This document shows, piece after piece, positions 1 to 10,603 of a stretch of DNA of 51,005 bases. Origin of the DNA: Rhodocyclaceae bacterium (lineage in GTDB: Bacteria; Pseudomonadota; Gammaproteobacteria; Burkholderiales; Rhodocyclaceae); NCBI GenBank assembly GCA_016791205.1, contig JAEUNH010000027.1:1-51005 (forward strand), written 5' to 3'. The translations under genes were made by a program, and so were the position numbers. The notes under the pieces were generated by a model. It made no database searches. It was not told where the DNA came from and worked only from the letters and a program-made list of their open reading frames with translations. How positions within the stretch are numbered: position 1 is the stretch's first letter; the number at the start of each line of letters is the position of its first letter.

Positions 1-1232
1 GCCCTGGCGTCGGCCAGCCGCCGGTCGATGCAGCCGCGCAGCGAGCGGCCGAGGCCGTCAAGCGGCGGGCCAGCGCGCTCGATGCGCAGGCGGATCGGCT
101 CGGGCGACAGGCGGCGCAGTAGTCCTGCGAGGTCGCCCGAGGCCCGGCCGAGTCGGGTCGCGACCAGCTCGGCGAGCCGCGCGTGGCGTGTGTCCACGCG
201 CTCGGCCTGCTGGCGCAGCACGGCCTCCGGGGTGCGCAGGCGCAGCCGCTCGCCGAGATCGTCAAGGCGCTGCGCCGCCTGGGCCACCAGCCGCTGCGGA
301 TCGCGCAGGCCGCGTCGCAGGCCCTCGAGCGTGGCGCCCAGCTGCTGCAGCTCGCGGCGCATCCCGGCGTCGCCGCGGTCGGCAAGGGCCCGCAGTTGCA
401 GCACGAGATCCTGCCGGACCGGCACCGCCATCTCGGCGGCGGCGGTCGGCGTCGGCGCGCGCCGGTCGGCGGCGAAGTCGATCAGCGTCGTGTCGGTCTC
501 GTGGCCGACCGCCGAGATCAGCGGAATCGCCGAGCGGGCGGCGGCGCGGACGACGATCTCCTCGTTGAAGGCCCACAGGTCCTCGATGCTGCCGCCGCCG
601 CGGGCGACGATCAGCACGTCGCATTCGGCGCGCGCGGCGGCTCGGCCGATGGCCTCGGCGATGTTTGCCGCGGCGCCTTCGCCTTGCACCAGCGTGGGGT
701 AGAGGATGAGCGGCAGGTGCGGCGCGCGGCGCGCCAGCGCCGCCAGGATGTCGCGCAGGGCCGCCGCCTGCGGCGAGGTGACGATGCCGATGCGGCGCGG
801 ATGGCGCGGCAGGGGCTGGCGGCGTTCCGGGGCGAACAGGCCTTCCTTCTCCAGCCGCTCGCGCAGCCGGGCGAAGGCTTCGAACAGCGCGCCGATGCCG
901 GCATGGCGCAATGCTTCGACGTTGAGCTGGAAGCCGCCGCGGGCTTCGTACAGCGTGACCAGCGCGCGGGCCTCGACGCGCAGGCCGTCCTGCAGGCGGA
1001 AAGGCACCAGCTGGGCGCGGCCGCGGAACATCACGCAGTCGACCTGGGCGCTTTCGTCCTTCAGAGCAAAGTAGAGATGGCCGGAAGCGGGGCGCCGCAG
1101 GTTGGAGATTTCGCCGCTCACCCAGAGCAGGGGAAAACGGTTTTCAAGGGCCTGTCTCGCCATGTGGTTCAGCGCCGAAACGCTGAGTATTTCCTCGATG
1201 CCGGCCTTGACAGTTTGAGATTCCGCAGTCAT
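1..1232 (-). CDS. xseA: Exodeoxyribonuclease VII large subunit (3' end outside window)
   Basis: XseA is the catalytic large subunit of exonuclease VII, which together with XseB degrades single-stranded DNA to oligonucleotides in both directions. Reading the minus strand from ATG at 1232-1230 gives an unbroken frame to the window edge, about 410 residues of the usual 440-460, so the C-terminus is missing. The start of the protein (MTAESQTVKAGIEEILSVSA) leads into the N-terminal OB-fold with the typical run SGHLYFALKDE near residues 50-60. The catalytic-domain motifs ARGGGSIEDLW and GHETD (about residues 243-247) are clear. The C-terminal part is Arg/Ala-rich and helical, as in the family. It is divergent from exbB across a 317-bp spacer. 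Assignment is firm; only the end is unseen. Confidence 0.95.
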   Translation of the reverse strand, partial: MTAESQTVKAGIEEILSVSALNHMARQALENRFPLLWVSGEISNLRRPASGHLYFALKDESAQVDCVMFRGRAQLVPFRLQDGLRVEARALVTLYEARGGFQLNVEALRHAGIGALFEAFARLRERLEKEGLFAPERRQPLPRHPRRIGIVTSPQAAALRDILAALARRAPHLPLILYPTLVQGEGAAANIAEAIGRAAARAECDVLIVARGGGSIEDLWAFNEEIVVRAAARSAIPLISAVGHETDTTLIDFAADRRAPTPTAAAEMAVPVRQDLVLQLRALADRGDAGMRRELQQLGATLEGLRRGLRDPQRLVAQAAQRLDDLGERLRLRTPEAVLRQQAERVDTRHARLAELVATRLGRASGDLAGLLRRLSPEPIRLRIERAGPPLDGLGRSLRGCIDRRLADAR

Positions 1233-1549
1233 TCAACAATTTTAGCCGATGGTTTCGACAGCCAATCCGATGACCTTCACAGGCTGCATCCGTCTCTCTC
1301 CGTCGCTCTTGTTAATGCTTTGATATATATAGCTAAAATATCTAGCTGCATTTTTCATCGAAGTAAGAAAAAGTCTTACGCAATGCCGACTTACTCAAAA
1401 CGCCCAAGCCTAATTCACAAGCTTATCCACAGCTTTTGTGGATAAAGAATTCGTCGCTTGAGCACGACAACGGCCGCTTGGTTTTCCTTGCCGAAACAGA
1501 GAGGCCCATATAAAGTTCGCGCTTATTTGAAAAGTCACGGGAGCCCCGC
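1233..1549. promoter_or_regulatory. AT-rich divergent intergenic region between xseA and exbB
   Basis: This is the only gene-free stretch above 300 bases. It is markedly richer in A+T than the flanking genes, especially 1305-1450. It holds three dyads: AGCTA/TAGCT at 1331-1347, GTAAGA/TCTTAC at 1363-1379, and the DnaA-box pair at 1423-1445. A possible plus-strand promoter is TTGTTA (1309-1314) and TAAAAT (1334-1339), but the 19-bp spacer is long. Another weak candidate for exbB is TTGCCG (1488-1493) with TATAAA (1509-1514), spaced only 15 bp. No open reading frame here looks coding. It must carry the promoters of both divergent genes. Confidence 0.6.
1423..1445. repeat. Perfect inverted pair of DnaA-box sequences
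   Basis: TTATCCACA at 1423-1431 is followed after five bases by its exact reverse complement TGTGGATAA at 1437-1445. TTATCCACA is the strict consensus of the high-affinity DnaA box. Two perfect copies in a head-to-head dyad inside an AT-rich spacer are unlikely to be chance in a GC-rich genome. There is no T-run on either side, so it does not look like an intrinsic terminator. It could be a DnaA-responsive operator, a DnaA-titration site or part of an origin; no dnaA or dnaN gene is in view, so an origin call is not supported. Confidence 0.6.
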
Positions 1550-2158
1550 GTGTTCGCAATCATTCAAGCGGCCGGCTGGCCGATCTGGCCGCTGCTGCTC
1601 GCCTCGATACTGGCCGTCGCCTTCATCATCGAACGTTCGGTGGCATTGCGCCGCAGCAAGATCGTGCCTTCGGGTTTGCTGCAAAGCGTGGCCGCCGAAT
1701 ATCGCCAGTCCGGCGTGACGGAAGACATGCTGGCCCGCACCGCCCGCCACTCGCCGCTCGGCCAGGTGCTGGCCGCCGGCCTGCGCAATGTGAAAAGCTC
1801 CCGCGAGGCCATGAAGGAGGCCATCGAGGAATCCGGCCGCGGCGTCACGCATGAGCTGGAACGATTCCTCACCAGCCTGGGCACCATCGCCTCGATCGCT
1901 CCGCTGATGGGCCTGTTCGGCACGGTGGTCGGGATGATCGAGATCTTCGGCTCGACCACCGCCGCCGGCACCAATCCGCAGCAGCTCGCCCACGGCATCT
2001 CGGTGGCGCTCTACAACACCGGTTTCGGCCTGCTGATCGCCATCCCGGCGATGATCTTCTACCGCCACTTCCGCGCCTTGGTGGACAGCTTCGTGGTGGA
2101 AATGGAGCAGCAGGCGGTGAAGCTGGTCGAGCTGGTGCACGGCCAGCGCGCCGACTGA
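1550..2158 (+). CDS. exbB: MotA/TolQ/ExbB proton channel family protein
   Basis: ExbB-type inner-membrane proton channel subunit, which with ExbD converts proton-motive force into work on the outer membrane. It starts at GTG 1550 with GGGAG about 10 bases upstream. Three membrane segments are visible: about residues 11-28, 108-132 (GTIASIAPLMGLFGTVVGMI, the conserved channel helix) and 150-172. Length (202 aa) fits the short ExbB/TolQ type. It is followed 12 bp later by exbD and then by lipid A/KDO genes, an arrangement usual in betaproteobacteria. No tonB or pal/tolB is adjacent, so whether it energises TonB, Tol or another partner cannot be told from this window. Confidence 0.9.
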   Translation: MFAIIQAAGWPIWPLLLASILAVAFIIERSVALRRSKIVPSGLLQSVAAEYRQSGVTEDMLARTARHSPLGQVLAAGLRNVKSSREAMKEAIEESGRGVTHELERFLTSLGTIASIAPLMGLFGTVVGMIEIFGSTTAAGTNPQQLAHGISVALYNTGFGLLIAIPAMIFYRHFRALVDSFVVEMEQQAVKLVELVHGQRAD

Positions 2159-2170
2159 GACGGACCGGCC

Positions 2171-2590
2171 ATGAATTTCCAGCGCGGCAGCAACCGTGAG
2201 GAGCCGGAGATCAACCTCATCCCGATGATCGACGTGCTGCTGGTGATCCTCATCTTCCTGATGATCACCACCACCTACTCGAAGTTCTCCGGCCTGGAGA
2301 TCAACCTGCCCACCGCGGATTCGACCCAGTCGCCGGACAAGCCGAACGAGATCAATGTGGTGGTGACCGCCAGCGGGGAGGTGATGGTCAACCGCGTCGC
2401 CGTCGGCGGCAAGGACGTCGCCGCCATCAGCCTGGCGTTGCGCCGCGCCGGCGGCAGCGAGAAAGAGCCGGTGGTGGTCATCAACGCCGATGCCAAGGCC
2501 GCGCACCAGAGCGTGATCGACGTCATGCAGGCGGCCCAGCAGTCCGGCTACAGCCACATTTCCTTCGCCACGCAGAGCCCGTCGCGCTGA
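2171..2590 (+). CDS. exbD: ExbD/TolR family biopolymer transport protein
   Basis: ExbD-type partner of the upstream channel. It has 139 residues: a short cytoplasmic N-terminus, one membrane helix at about 17-35 containing the proton-carrying aspartate (D21 in MIDVLLVILIFL), and a periplasmic domain ending near VMQAAQQSGY, typical of ExbD/TolR. The gene starts 12 bp after exbB, so the two are surely co-transcribed. As for exbB, the outer-membrane partner is unknown. The downstream neighbour is lpxK, 37 bp away. Confidence 0.9.
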   Translation: MNFQRGSNREEPEINLIPMIDVLLVILIFLMITTTYSKFSGLEINLPTADSTQSPDKPNEINVVVTASGEVMVNRVAVGGKDVAAISLALRRAGGSEKEPVVVINADAKAAHQSVIDVMQAAQQSGYSHISFATQSPSR

Positions 2591-2627
2591 CGGAGACTGC
2601 GTAACCTTCCAAACTGACAGGTCCGCG

Positions 2628-3638
2628 ATGGACTTGAGCCAGCGGATCGCAGCGGGATGGCAGACACGCGGCCTGGCTGCGGTCCTGCTGTTGCCGCTCG
2701 CCGGCTTGTTTGCCCTGGCGGTCAATCTGCGCCGGCTGGCCTATCGCCTGGGCTGGCTGCCGTCCGTCAGGCTGCCGGTACCGGTGCTGGTGGTCGGCAA
2801 TATCACCGCCGGCGGCAGTGGAAAAACACCACTGGTTCTCTATCTGGCGCAGGAGCTGGCCCGCCACGGCTGGCAGCCAGGCCTCATCAGCCGCGGCTAC
2901 GGCGGCAGCGCAACCGGCGTCGAGGCGGTGTCGCCCCAGAGCGATGCGGCCCGCGTCGGCGATGAGCCGCTGCTGCTGGCGCGGCGCTCCGGCTGCCCGG
3001 TCTATGTCGGCCGCGACCGCGTCGCCGCGGCGCAAGCGCTGCTGGCCGCCCACCCCGAATGCAACCTGCTGATTGCCGACGACGGCTTGCAGCACCTGCG
3101 CCTGGCGCGCGATGTCGAGGTCGTGGTGATGGACGAGCGTGGCCTCGGCAACGGCTGGCCGCTGCCGGCCGGCCCGCTGCGCGAATGCCCGGCGCGACTC
3201 GCGACGGCGGAGGCGCTGGTGCTCAACGGCGCCGCCTCGCTGCCGCCAGGAATCGTGCCTTGCCGCCTGTTCCGCATGAGCCTGGCAGGCGCCCGCTGGC
3301 GCAATCTGCTCGATCCGCAGCGCACCTGCGATGCCGGGATGCTGCGCGGGCGCGCCTTGCGGGCCTTGGCCGGCATTGGCCACCCGGCCCGCTTCTTCCG
3401 CCAGTTGGAGGAGATGGGGCTGCAAGCGGAAACCCGGGCCTTTCCCGATCACCATGCGTTCCAGCCCGCCGATCTCGCCCTGCACGGCGCCGAAGCGCTC
3501 CTGATGACCGAGAAAGATGCGGTAAAATGCCAAGCCTTCGAGCCTCCGGAAACTTGGGTGCAACCGGTCGACGCCCAGCTCGATCCCGATCTGGCGCACT
3601 GGGTACTGGAGAAGCTCAATGGATCCCCGCCTGCTTGA
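2628..3638 (+). CDS. lpxK: Tetraacyldisaccharide 4'-kinase
   Basis: LpxK phosphorylates the 4' position of the tetraacyldisaccharide-1-phosphate intermediate to make lipid IVA, an essential step of lipid A synthesis at the cytoplasmic face of the inner membrane. The 336-residue protein has the N-terminal hydrophobic segment (about 17-32) that anchors it to the membrane, then the P-loop [14 protein letters not shown] (Walker A about 60-67) and ISRGYGG, then LIADDGLQH. The C-terminal FPDHHAF and LMTEKDAVK motifs are also present. Its last 20 bases overlap the Trm112-like gene, which implies translational coupling. It sits between exbBD and kdsB, so the operon combines lipid A and KDO supply. 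Confidence 0.96.
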   Translation: MDLSQRIAAGWQTRGLAAVLLLPLAGLFALAVNLRRLAYRLGWLPSVRLPVPVLVVGNITAGGSGKTPLVLYLAQELARHGWQPGLISRGYGGSATGVEAVSPQSDAARVGDEPLLLARRSGCPVYVGRDRVAAAQALLAAHPECNLLIADDGLQHLRLARDVEVVVMDERGLGNGWPLPAGPLRECPARLATAEALVLNGAASLPPGIVPCRLFRMSLAGARWRNLLDPQRTCDAGMLRGRALRALAGIGHPARFFRQLEEMGLQAETRAFPDHHAFQPADLALHGAEALLMTEKDAVKCQAFEPPETWVQPVDAQLDPDLAHWVLEKLNGSPPA

Positions 3639-3801
3639 AATCCTCGTCTGTCCCGTCTGCAAGGGCTCTCTCGATTTTCGCAAGCCCAAACAGGAACTGG
3701 TGTGCAAGGCCTGCAAGCTGGCCTATCCGGTGCGCGACGACATCCCGGTCATGCTCGAAGAGGAGGCGCGCCAACTGACCCACGAGGAAGCGGCGGGCTG
3801 A
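3619..3801 (+). CDS. Trm112 family protein (YcaR-like)
   Basis: Small 60-residue zinc-ribbon protein. The four cysteines lie in two pairs, CPVC (11-14) and CKAC (29-32), followed by the family's [12 protein letters not shown] segment. Eukaryotic Trm112 activates methyltransferases; the role of the bacterial YcaR-like form is not established. It overlaps the end of lpxK by 20 bases and precedes kdsB by 21 bp. This lpxK-ycaR-kdsB order is widely conserved in proteobacteria and suggests a function tied to envelope sugar synthesis, although that is inference. Confidence 0.92.
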   Translation: MDPRLLEILVCPVCKGSLDFRKPKQELVCKACKLAYPVRDDIPVMLEEEARQLTHEEAAG

Positions 3802-3822
3802 TCCCTTGCTGGCGGGCATGCC

Positions 3823-4590
3823 ATGTCATTCAAGGTCGTCATTCCCGCCCGCTTTGCTTCCAGCCGCCTGCCCGGCAAGCCGCTGGCCGACATCGCCGGC
3901 AAGCCGATGGTGGTGCGGGTGGCCGAGCAGGCCGCCCGAAGCGGCGCGTCGGAAATCCTGGTGGCCACCGATCATGAGGAGGTGCGCCGCGCCGTCGAGA
4001 AGCATGGTTTTGCGGCGGTGATGACGGGCGCCGACCATGCCAGCGGCACCGACCGCATCGCCGAGGTTGCTGCGCGGCGCGGCTGGGGCGACGAGGCCAT
4101 CGTGGTCAATGTCCAGGGTGACGAGCCCTGCATCGAGCCCGAACTGATCGACCAGATGGCCCGTGAATTGACGGGCGACCCCGATGCCGCTGTCGCCACC
4201 GCCTGCCATCCGATCGGCAGCGCCGAAGAGTTCTTCAATCCCAACGTCGTCAAGGTGGTCTGCGATCATCGCGGCCATGCCCTGTATTTCAGTCGCGCTC
4301 CGATCCCCTGGCCGCGCGACGCCTTTGCGGCCGACCGCAGGAACCTGCCCTCGGCGCTGCCGGCGCAACGCCATATCGGGATCTATGCTTATCGCAGCGG
4401 CTTCCTGCGCCGCTATGGCGCGCTGGCGTCTTCGCCGCTGGAAAGTTTCGAGGCGCTGGAACAGTTGCGCATGCTCTGGCATGGCTTCCGCATCCGCGTT
4501 GCCCGGATCGGGCAGGCGCCCGAAGCCGGAGTTGATACGGAGGAAGATCTCGCCCGTATCCGGTGTAAGTTTGACGTAAGGAAGATTTAG
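3823..4590 (+). CDS. kdsB: 3-deoxy-manno-octulosonate cytidylyltransferase
   Basis: KdsB activates KDO with CTP to form CMP-KDO, the donor for the inner core of lipopolysaccharide. The 255-aa protein opens with the nucleotide-binding signature [15 protein letters not shown] and continues with [15 protein letters not shown] and the RAPIPWPRD loop; the [11 protein letters not shown] tail is typical. Length matches the family. It is the fifth gene of the exbB-lpxK-kdsB cluster. The 72-bp gap to adk is AT-rich (TATAGATATATAAG at about 4630-4645) and could hold an extra promoter for adk. Confidence 0.96.
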   Translation: MSFKVVIPARFASSRLPGKPLADIAGKPMVVRVAEQAARSGASEILVATDHEEVRRAVEKHGFAAVMTGADHASGTDRIAEVAARRGWGDEAIVVNVQGDEPCIEPELIDQMARELTGDPDAAVATACHPIGSAEEFFNPNVVKVVCDHRGHALYFSRAPIPWPRDAFAADRRNLPSALPAQRHIGIYAYRSGFLRRYGALASSPLESFEALEQLRMLWHGFRIRVARIGQAPEAGVDTEEDLARIRCKFDVRKI

Positions 4591-4641
4591 CGGTACCTTT
4601 CGGTGCTCGGAAAACATCCGATAAATCATATAGATATATAA

Positions 4642-5316
<675 letters not shown>

Positions 5317-5340
5317 TCCTGTAAATCAAATGATTCCGAT

Positions 5341-5394
5341 CCCCTGCCCACGCAGACAGGGGACGCCCATACTGGTATAATGAGGAGTTAAGGC
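5341..5394 (+). promoter_or_regulatory. Candidate extended -10 promoter before the PPi-phosphofructokinase gene
   Basis: TATAAT at 5376-5381 is preceded by TG one base upstream (extended -10) and, 17 bp further, by CAGACA (5353-5358), four of six matches to the -35 consensus. CCCCTG/CAGGGG (5341-5346, 5357-5362) forms a dyad over the -35. The start site would fall near 5388, inside the Shine-Dalgarno GAGGAG (5383-5388), giving a nearly leaderless message. That oddity lowers confidence. Confidence 0.4.
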
Positions 5395-6648
5395 ATGAAA
5401 AACGCTTTTTATGCCCAGTCGGGCGGCGTGACCTCGGTCATCAACGCCAGTGCTTGCGGCGTCATAGAAACGGCCCGCAAGCACAAGGGCAAGATCGGCA
5501 AGGTGTTTGCAGGGCGCAACGGCATCATCGGCGCCCTGACGGAAGACCTGATCGACACGAGCAAGGAATCGGCAAAAGCCATTGCGGCGTTGCGCCACAC
5601 GCCGGCGGGCGCCTTCGGTTCCTGCAGGTACAAGCTGAAGAGCATCGAGGAACACAGGGCACAGTACGAACGCCTGATCGAGGTGTTCAGGGCGCACGAC
5701 ATCGGCTACTTCTTCTACAACGGCGGCGGCGATTCCGCCGACACCTGCCTCAAGGTGTCGCAGCTGTCGGAGACGTTGGGGTACCCGATTACCGCGGTGC
5801 ATGTGCCGAAAACGGTCGACAACGACCTGCCGATCACGGACAACTGCCCGGGCTTCGGTTCGGTGGCGAAGTACATCGCGGTATCGACCCGCGAAGCCAC
5901 GCTGGATGTGGCGAGCATGGCGAAGACCTCGACCAAGGTGTTCGTCATCGAGGTGATGGGACGCCATGCCGGCTGGATTGCCGCCGCGGGCGCCCTGGCC
6001 TCGGACAAGGACATGGCGTTGCCGATCGTCGTCCTGTTTCCGGAAATCGCCTTCGACCGGGCGAAGTTCCTGGCGCGGGTGGACGCGACGGTGAAGAAGT
6101 TCGGCTATTGCACCGTGGTGGTGTCTGAGGGCGTGAAGGGGCGGGACGGCAAGTTCCTCTCCGACCAGGGCCTGCGCGATGCCTTCGGGCATGCCCAGCT
6201 GGGCGGGGTGGCGCCGGTGATCGCCGGCCTGGTGAAGAACGAGCTGAACCTGAAGTACCACTGGGCGGTGGCGGATTACCTGCAGCGGGCGGCGCGCCAC
6301 GTGGCCTCGAAGACGGACGTGCTGCAGGCCTATGCAACAGGCAAGGCCGCAGTGGAAGTGGCCCTGAAGGGGCGCAACTCGGTGATGCCGGCGATCAAGC
6401 GGGTCTCGAATCGCCCCTACAAGTGGAAGATCGAGATCGCCGAGCTGAAGGACGTGGCCAACAAGGAGAAGTTCATGCCGCGGGACTTCATCAGCGGGGA
6501 TGGATTCGGCATCACGGCGAAGTGCCGGCAGTATCTGGCGCCGCTGATCCAGGGCGAGGATTACCCGCCCTACAAGAACGGCCTGCCGCAGTATGTGCGG
6601 TTGAAGAACGTGGGCGTGAAGAAGAAGCTGGGCGAGTTCAAGCTCTGA
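5395..6648 (+). CDS. pfp: Pyrophosphate-dependent 6-phosphofructokinase
   Basis: Phosphofructokinase family enzyme that phosphorylates fructose 6-phosphate, here predicted to use PPi instead of ATP and hence to work reversibly. The 417-aa protein has NGGGDS at 109-114, where Asp replaces the second Gly of the ATP-type GGDGS, and PKTVDND at 138-144, where Lys replaces the Gly of ATP-type PGTIDND. Both changes are the known markers of PPi specificity. MGRHAGW (substrate binding) follows. The gene is just upstream of an H+-pyrophosphatase; pfp-hppA pairs are described in methanotrophs such as Methylococcus. The donor assignment rests on these residues, not on an assay. Confidence 0.9.
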   Translation: MKNAFYAQSGGVTSVINASACGVIETARKHKGKIGKVFAGRNGIIGALTEDLIDTSKESAKAIAALRHTPAGAFGSCRYKLKSIEEHRAQYERLIEVFRAHDIGYFFYNGGGDSADTCLKVSQLSETLGYPITAVHVPKTVDNDLPITDNCPGFGSVAKYIAVSTREATLDVASMAKTSTKVFVIEVMGRHAGWIAAAGALASDKDMALPIVVLFPEIAFDRAKFLARVDATVKKFGYCTVVVSEGVKGRDGKFLSDQGLRDAFGHAQLGGVAPVIAGLVKNELNLKYHWAVADYLQRAARHVASKTDVLQAYATGKAAVEVALKGRNSVMPAIKRVSNRPYKWKIEIAELKDVANKEKFMPRDFISGDGFGITAKCRQYLAPLIQGEDYPPYKNGLPQYVRLKNVGVKKKLGEFKL

Positions 6649-6765
6649 CCGCCCCGGGCGTGTGCCGCGCCCGAACAAGATCAACGGCGCGGCTTTATAA
6701 AGGGTTGAGCAGTTCGGGAGACGGTGGCGACGCCGTCTCGGTGTTTTCAGTTAAGGAGGGAGTTC
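6649..6765 (+). other. pfp-hppA intergenic region with two hairpins
   Basis: CGGGCG/CGCCCG (6655-6673) follows the pfp stop. GAGACGG/CCGTCTC (6718-6739) lies 12 bases before a strong Shine-Dalgarno AAGGAGGG (6753-6760). The second hairpin is followed by GGTGTTTTC rather than a clean T-run, so it may be a weak terminator or a 5' UTR structure. TTTATAAAG at about 6694-6702 could be a -10 element. It is unclear whether hppA is only read through from pfp or has its own promoter. Confidence 0.35.
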
Positions 6766-8823
<2,058 letters not shown>

Positions 8824-8841
8824 TCGCCAATTCGCTGCAAC

Positions 8842-8876
8842 AATACGGGCAACCTGCGGGTTGCCCGTATTTTTTG
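8842..8876 (+). terminator. Intrinsic terminator of hppA
   Basis: A perfect 13-bp stem (8842-8854 with 8859-8871) closes a TGCG loop and runs straight into a T-tract. The following gene starts only six bases beyond, so its ribosome site must overlap the terminator tail. Confidence 0.93.
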
Positions 8877-8881
8877 CAAAC

Positions 8882-10603
8882 ATGAAACAGACCTTCCTGT
8901 TGCTGCTGGCGCTGCTGGCCGGCAACCTTGCCTGGGCGGAGCGGCCGGTCCAGCCTGAAGCGGCGAGCGGCGTTGCTGCCGCCAGAGAGGCGCGCGGCCG
9001 CCTGTTCATGGCGGTGACGGCCAATCCCCTGGCGACCGACGCGGCGGCGGAGATCCTGCGCGCTGGCGGCACGGCGGCCGATGCGGCGATTGCGGCGCAA
9101 CTGGTGTTGAACCTGGTCGAGCCGCAGTCTTCCGGGCTGGGCGGGGGCGGCTTCCTGCTCTACCACGATGCGAAGGAGAACCGGCTGCGCGCCTACGACG
9201 GGCGCGAGACGGCGCCGGCGGCGGCGCGGCCCGGGCGCTTCCTGGGTGCGGATGGCCAGCCGCCGCCTTTCTTCGAAGCGGCGGTGGGCGGCCGCTCGGT
9301 CGGCGTGCCGGGCCTGCCTGCGCTGCTCGACCTCGTCTATCGCAACCACGGCCGCACGCTCTGGCCGAAGCTGTTTGCGCCGGCACTGCGCCTGGCGGTG
9401 GAGGGGTTTCCGATGTCGCCGCGCCTGCACAAGCTGCTGGCGGAGGACCGCTTCCTGCGCGACGATCCTGCGGCGCGGCGGCTCTACTACGATGCCGACG
9501 GCAGGCCCAAGGCGGTCGGCACGAGGATCGCCAACCGCGAATACGGCTTCGTCCTGCTGGCCCTGGCGCAGCGCGGCACCAGGATCTTCTATGAAGGGCC
9601 GATCGCCCGCGACATCGTCGCCGCTGTGCGCGCCCATGCCAGGAACCCAGGCGACCTGAGCGAGGCCGACCTGGCCGCCTACCAGCCCGTCGAGCGCGAG
9701 CCGGTCTGCGGGGAGCGCCTCGGCCATCGCGTCTGCGGCATGCCGCCGCCCAGTTCGGGCGGCATCGCCGTGCTGCAGACACTGACTTTTGCCGAGGACC
9801 TCGCGGGCCGGGCGCCGCTCGCCGCAGGCAGTGTGCACCGCTTCGCCGAGTCGGGGCGGCTGGCTTTTGCCGACCGCGCCCGCTATCTGGCCGATCCGGC
9901 CTTCGTTGATGTGCCCGTCAAGGCATTGCTCGATCCAGCCTATCTGGCGGCGCGCGGGAAGCTGATTCGCAGCGACGCCAGCCTGGGCCGCGCCGAGGCG
10001 GGCGAGTTGCCGGCGAAGCAATCGCAGGGCGAGGGCGTCTCGGCGGAGTTGCCAGCGACGACCCACCTGTCCATCGTCGATGTAGAGGGCAATGCCGTTT
10101 CCTTGACCAGTTCGATCGAGGCGGCCTTCGGCAGTCGCATCATGGTGCATGGCTTCCTGCTCAACAACCAGCTGACGGATTTCTCCTTCCGCCCCGAGGA
10201 TGACGGCAGGCCGGTGGCCAATCGAATCGAGCCGGGCAAGCGGCCGCTCTCTTCGATGGCGCCGACCGTGATCTACGGCAAGGATGGACGCCTTGCCATG
10301 CTGCTCGGCTCGCCCGGCGGCAGCCGGATCATCAACTATGTGGCGAAGACCGCGCTGGCGTTGCTGGCCTGGAAACTCTCGCCTGCGGAAGCGGTGGCCC
10401 TGCCGCACTTCGGGAGCCGAAACGGGCCAACCGAACTGGAGCGCAACACGCCGGCCGAATCGCTGCGGCCGGCGCTGGAGAAGTTCGGCCATGCCGTGAC
10501 GGTGCAGGACATGACCAGCGGCCTGTCTGTCATCCAGCGGGTCGGCGACGACTGGGTCGGCGCCGCCGACCCGCGCCGGGAAGGCGCGGCGCGGGGAGAG
10601 TAG
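8882..10603 (+). CDS. ggt: Gamma-glutamyltransferase (glutathione hydrolase), periplasmic
   Basis: Ntn-hydrolase that removes the gamma-glutamyl group of glutathione and related peptides in the periplasm. I use ATG 8882 (MKQTFLLLLALLAGNLAWA), which gives a clear signal peptide cleaved after AWA; the upstream TTG in the terminator is unlikely. Length is 573 aa. SSGLGGGGFLL marks the large subunit. The autocatalytic nucleophile is the first Thr of TTHLSIVD (T393), followed by LLNNQLTDFSF and the Ser-Ser-Met-Ala-Pro segment of the gamma-glutamyl site. No Shine-Dalgarno is evident because of the terminator immediately upstream, so how it is transcribed is open. Confidence 0.95.
   Translation: MKQTFLLLLALLAGNLAWAERPVQPEAASGVAAAREARGRLFMAVTANPLATDAAAEILRAGGTAADAAIAAQLVLNLVEPQSSGLGGGGFLLYHDAKENRLRAYDGRETAPAAARPGRFLGADGQPPPFFEAAVGGRSVGVPGLPALLDLVYRNHGRTLWPKLFAPALRLAVEGFPMSPRLHKLLAEDRFLRDDPAARRLYYDADGRPKAVGTRIANREYGFVLLALAQRGTRIFYEGPIARDIVAAVRAHARNPGDLSEADLAAYQPVEREPVCGERLGHRVCGMPPPSSGGIAVLQTLTFAEDLAGRAPLAAGSVHRFAESGRLAFADRARYLADPAFVDVPVKALLDPAYLAARGKLIRSDASLGRAEAGELPAKQSQGEGVSAELPATTHLSIVDVEGNAVSLTSSIEAAFGSRIMVHGFLLNNQLTDFSFRPEDDGRPVANRIEPGKRPLSSMAPTVIYGKDGRLAMLLGSPGGSRIINYVAKTALALLAWKLSPAEAVALPHFGSRNGPTELERNTPAESLRPALEKFGHAVTVQDMTSGLSVIQRVGDDWVGAADPRREGAARGE

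Noticed and set aside
183-1445. 420-codon plus-strand ORF over xseA
   Set aside because: It is antisense to xseA, whose minus-strand frame carries clear exonuclease VII motifs and runs off the window edge.
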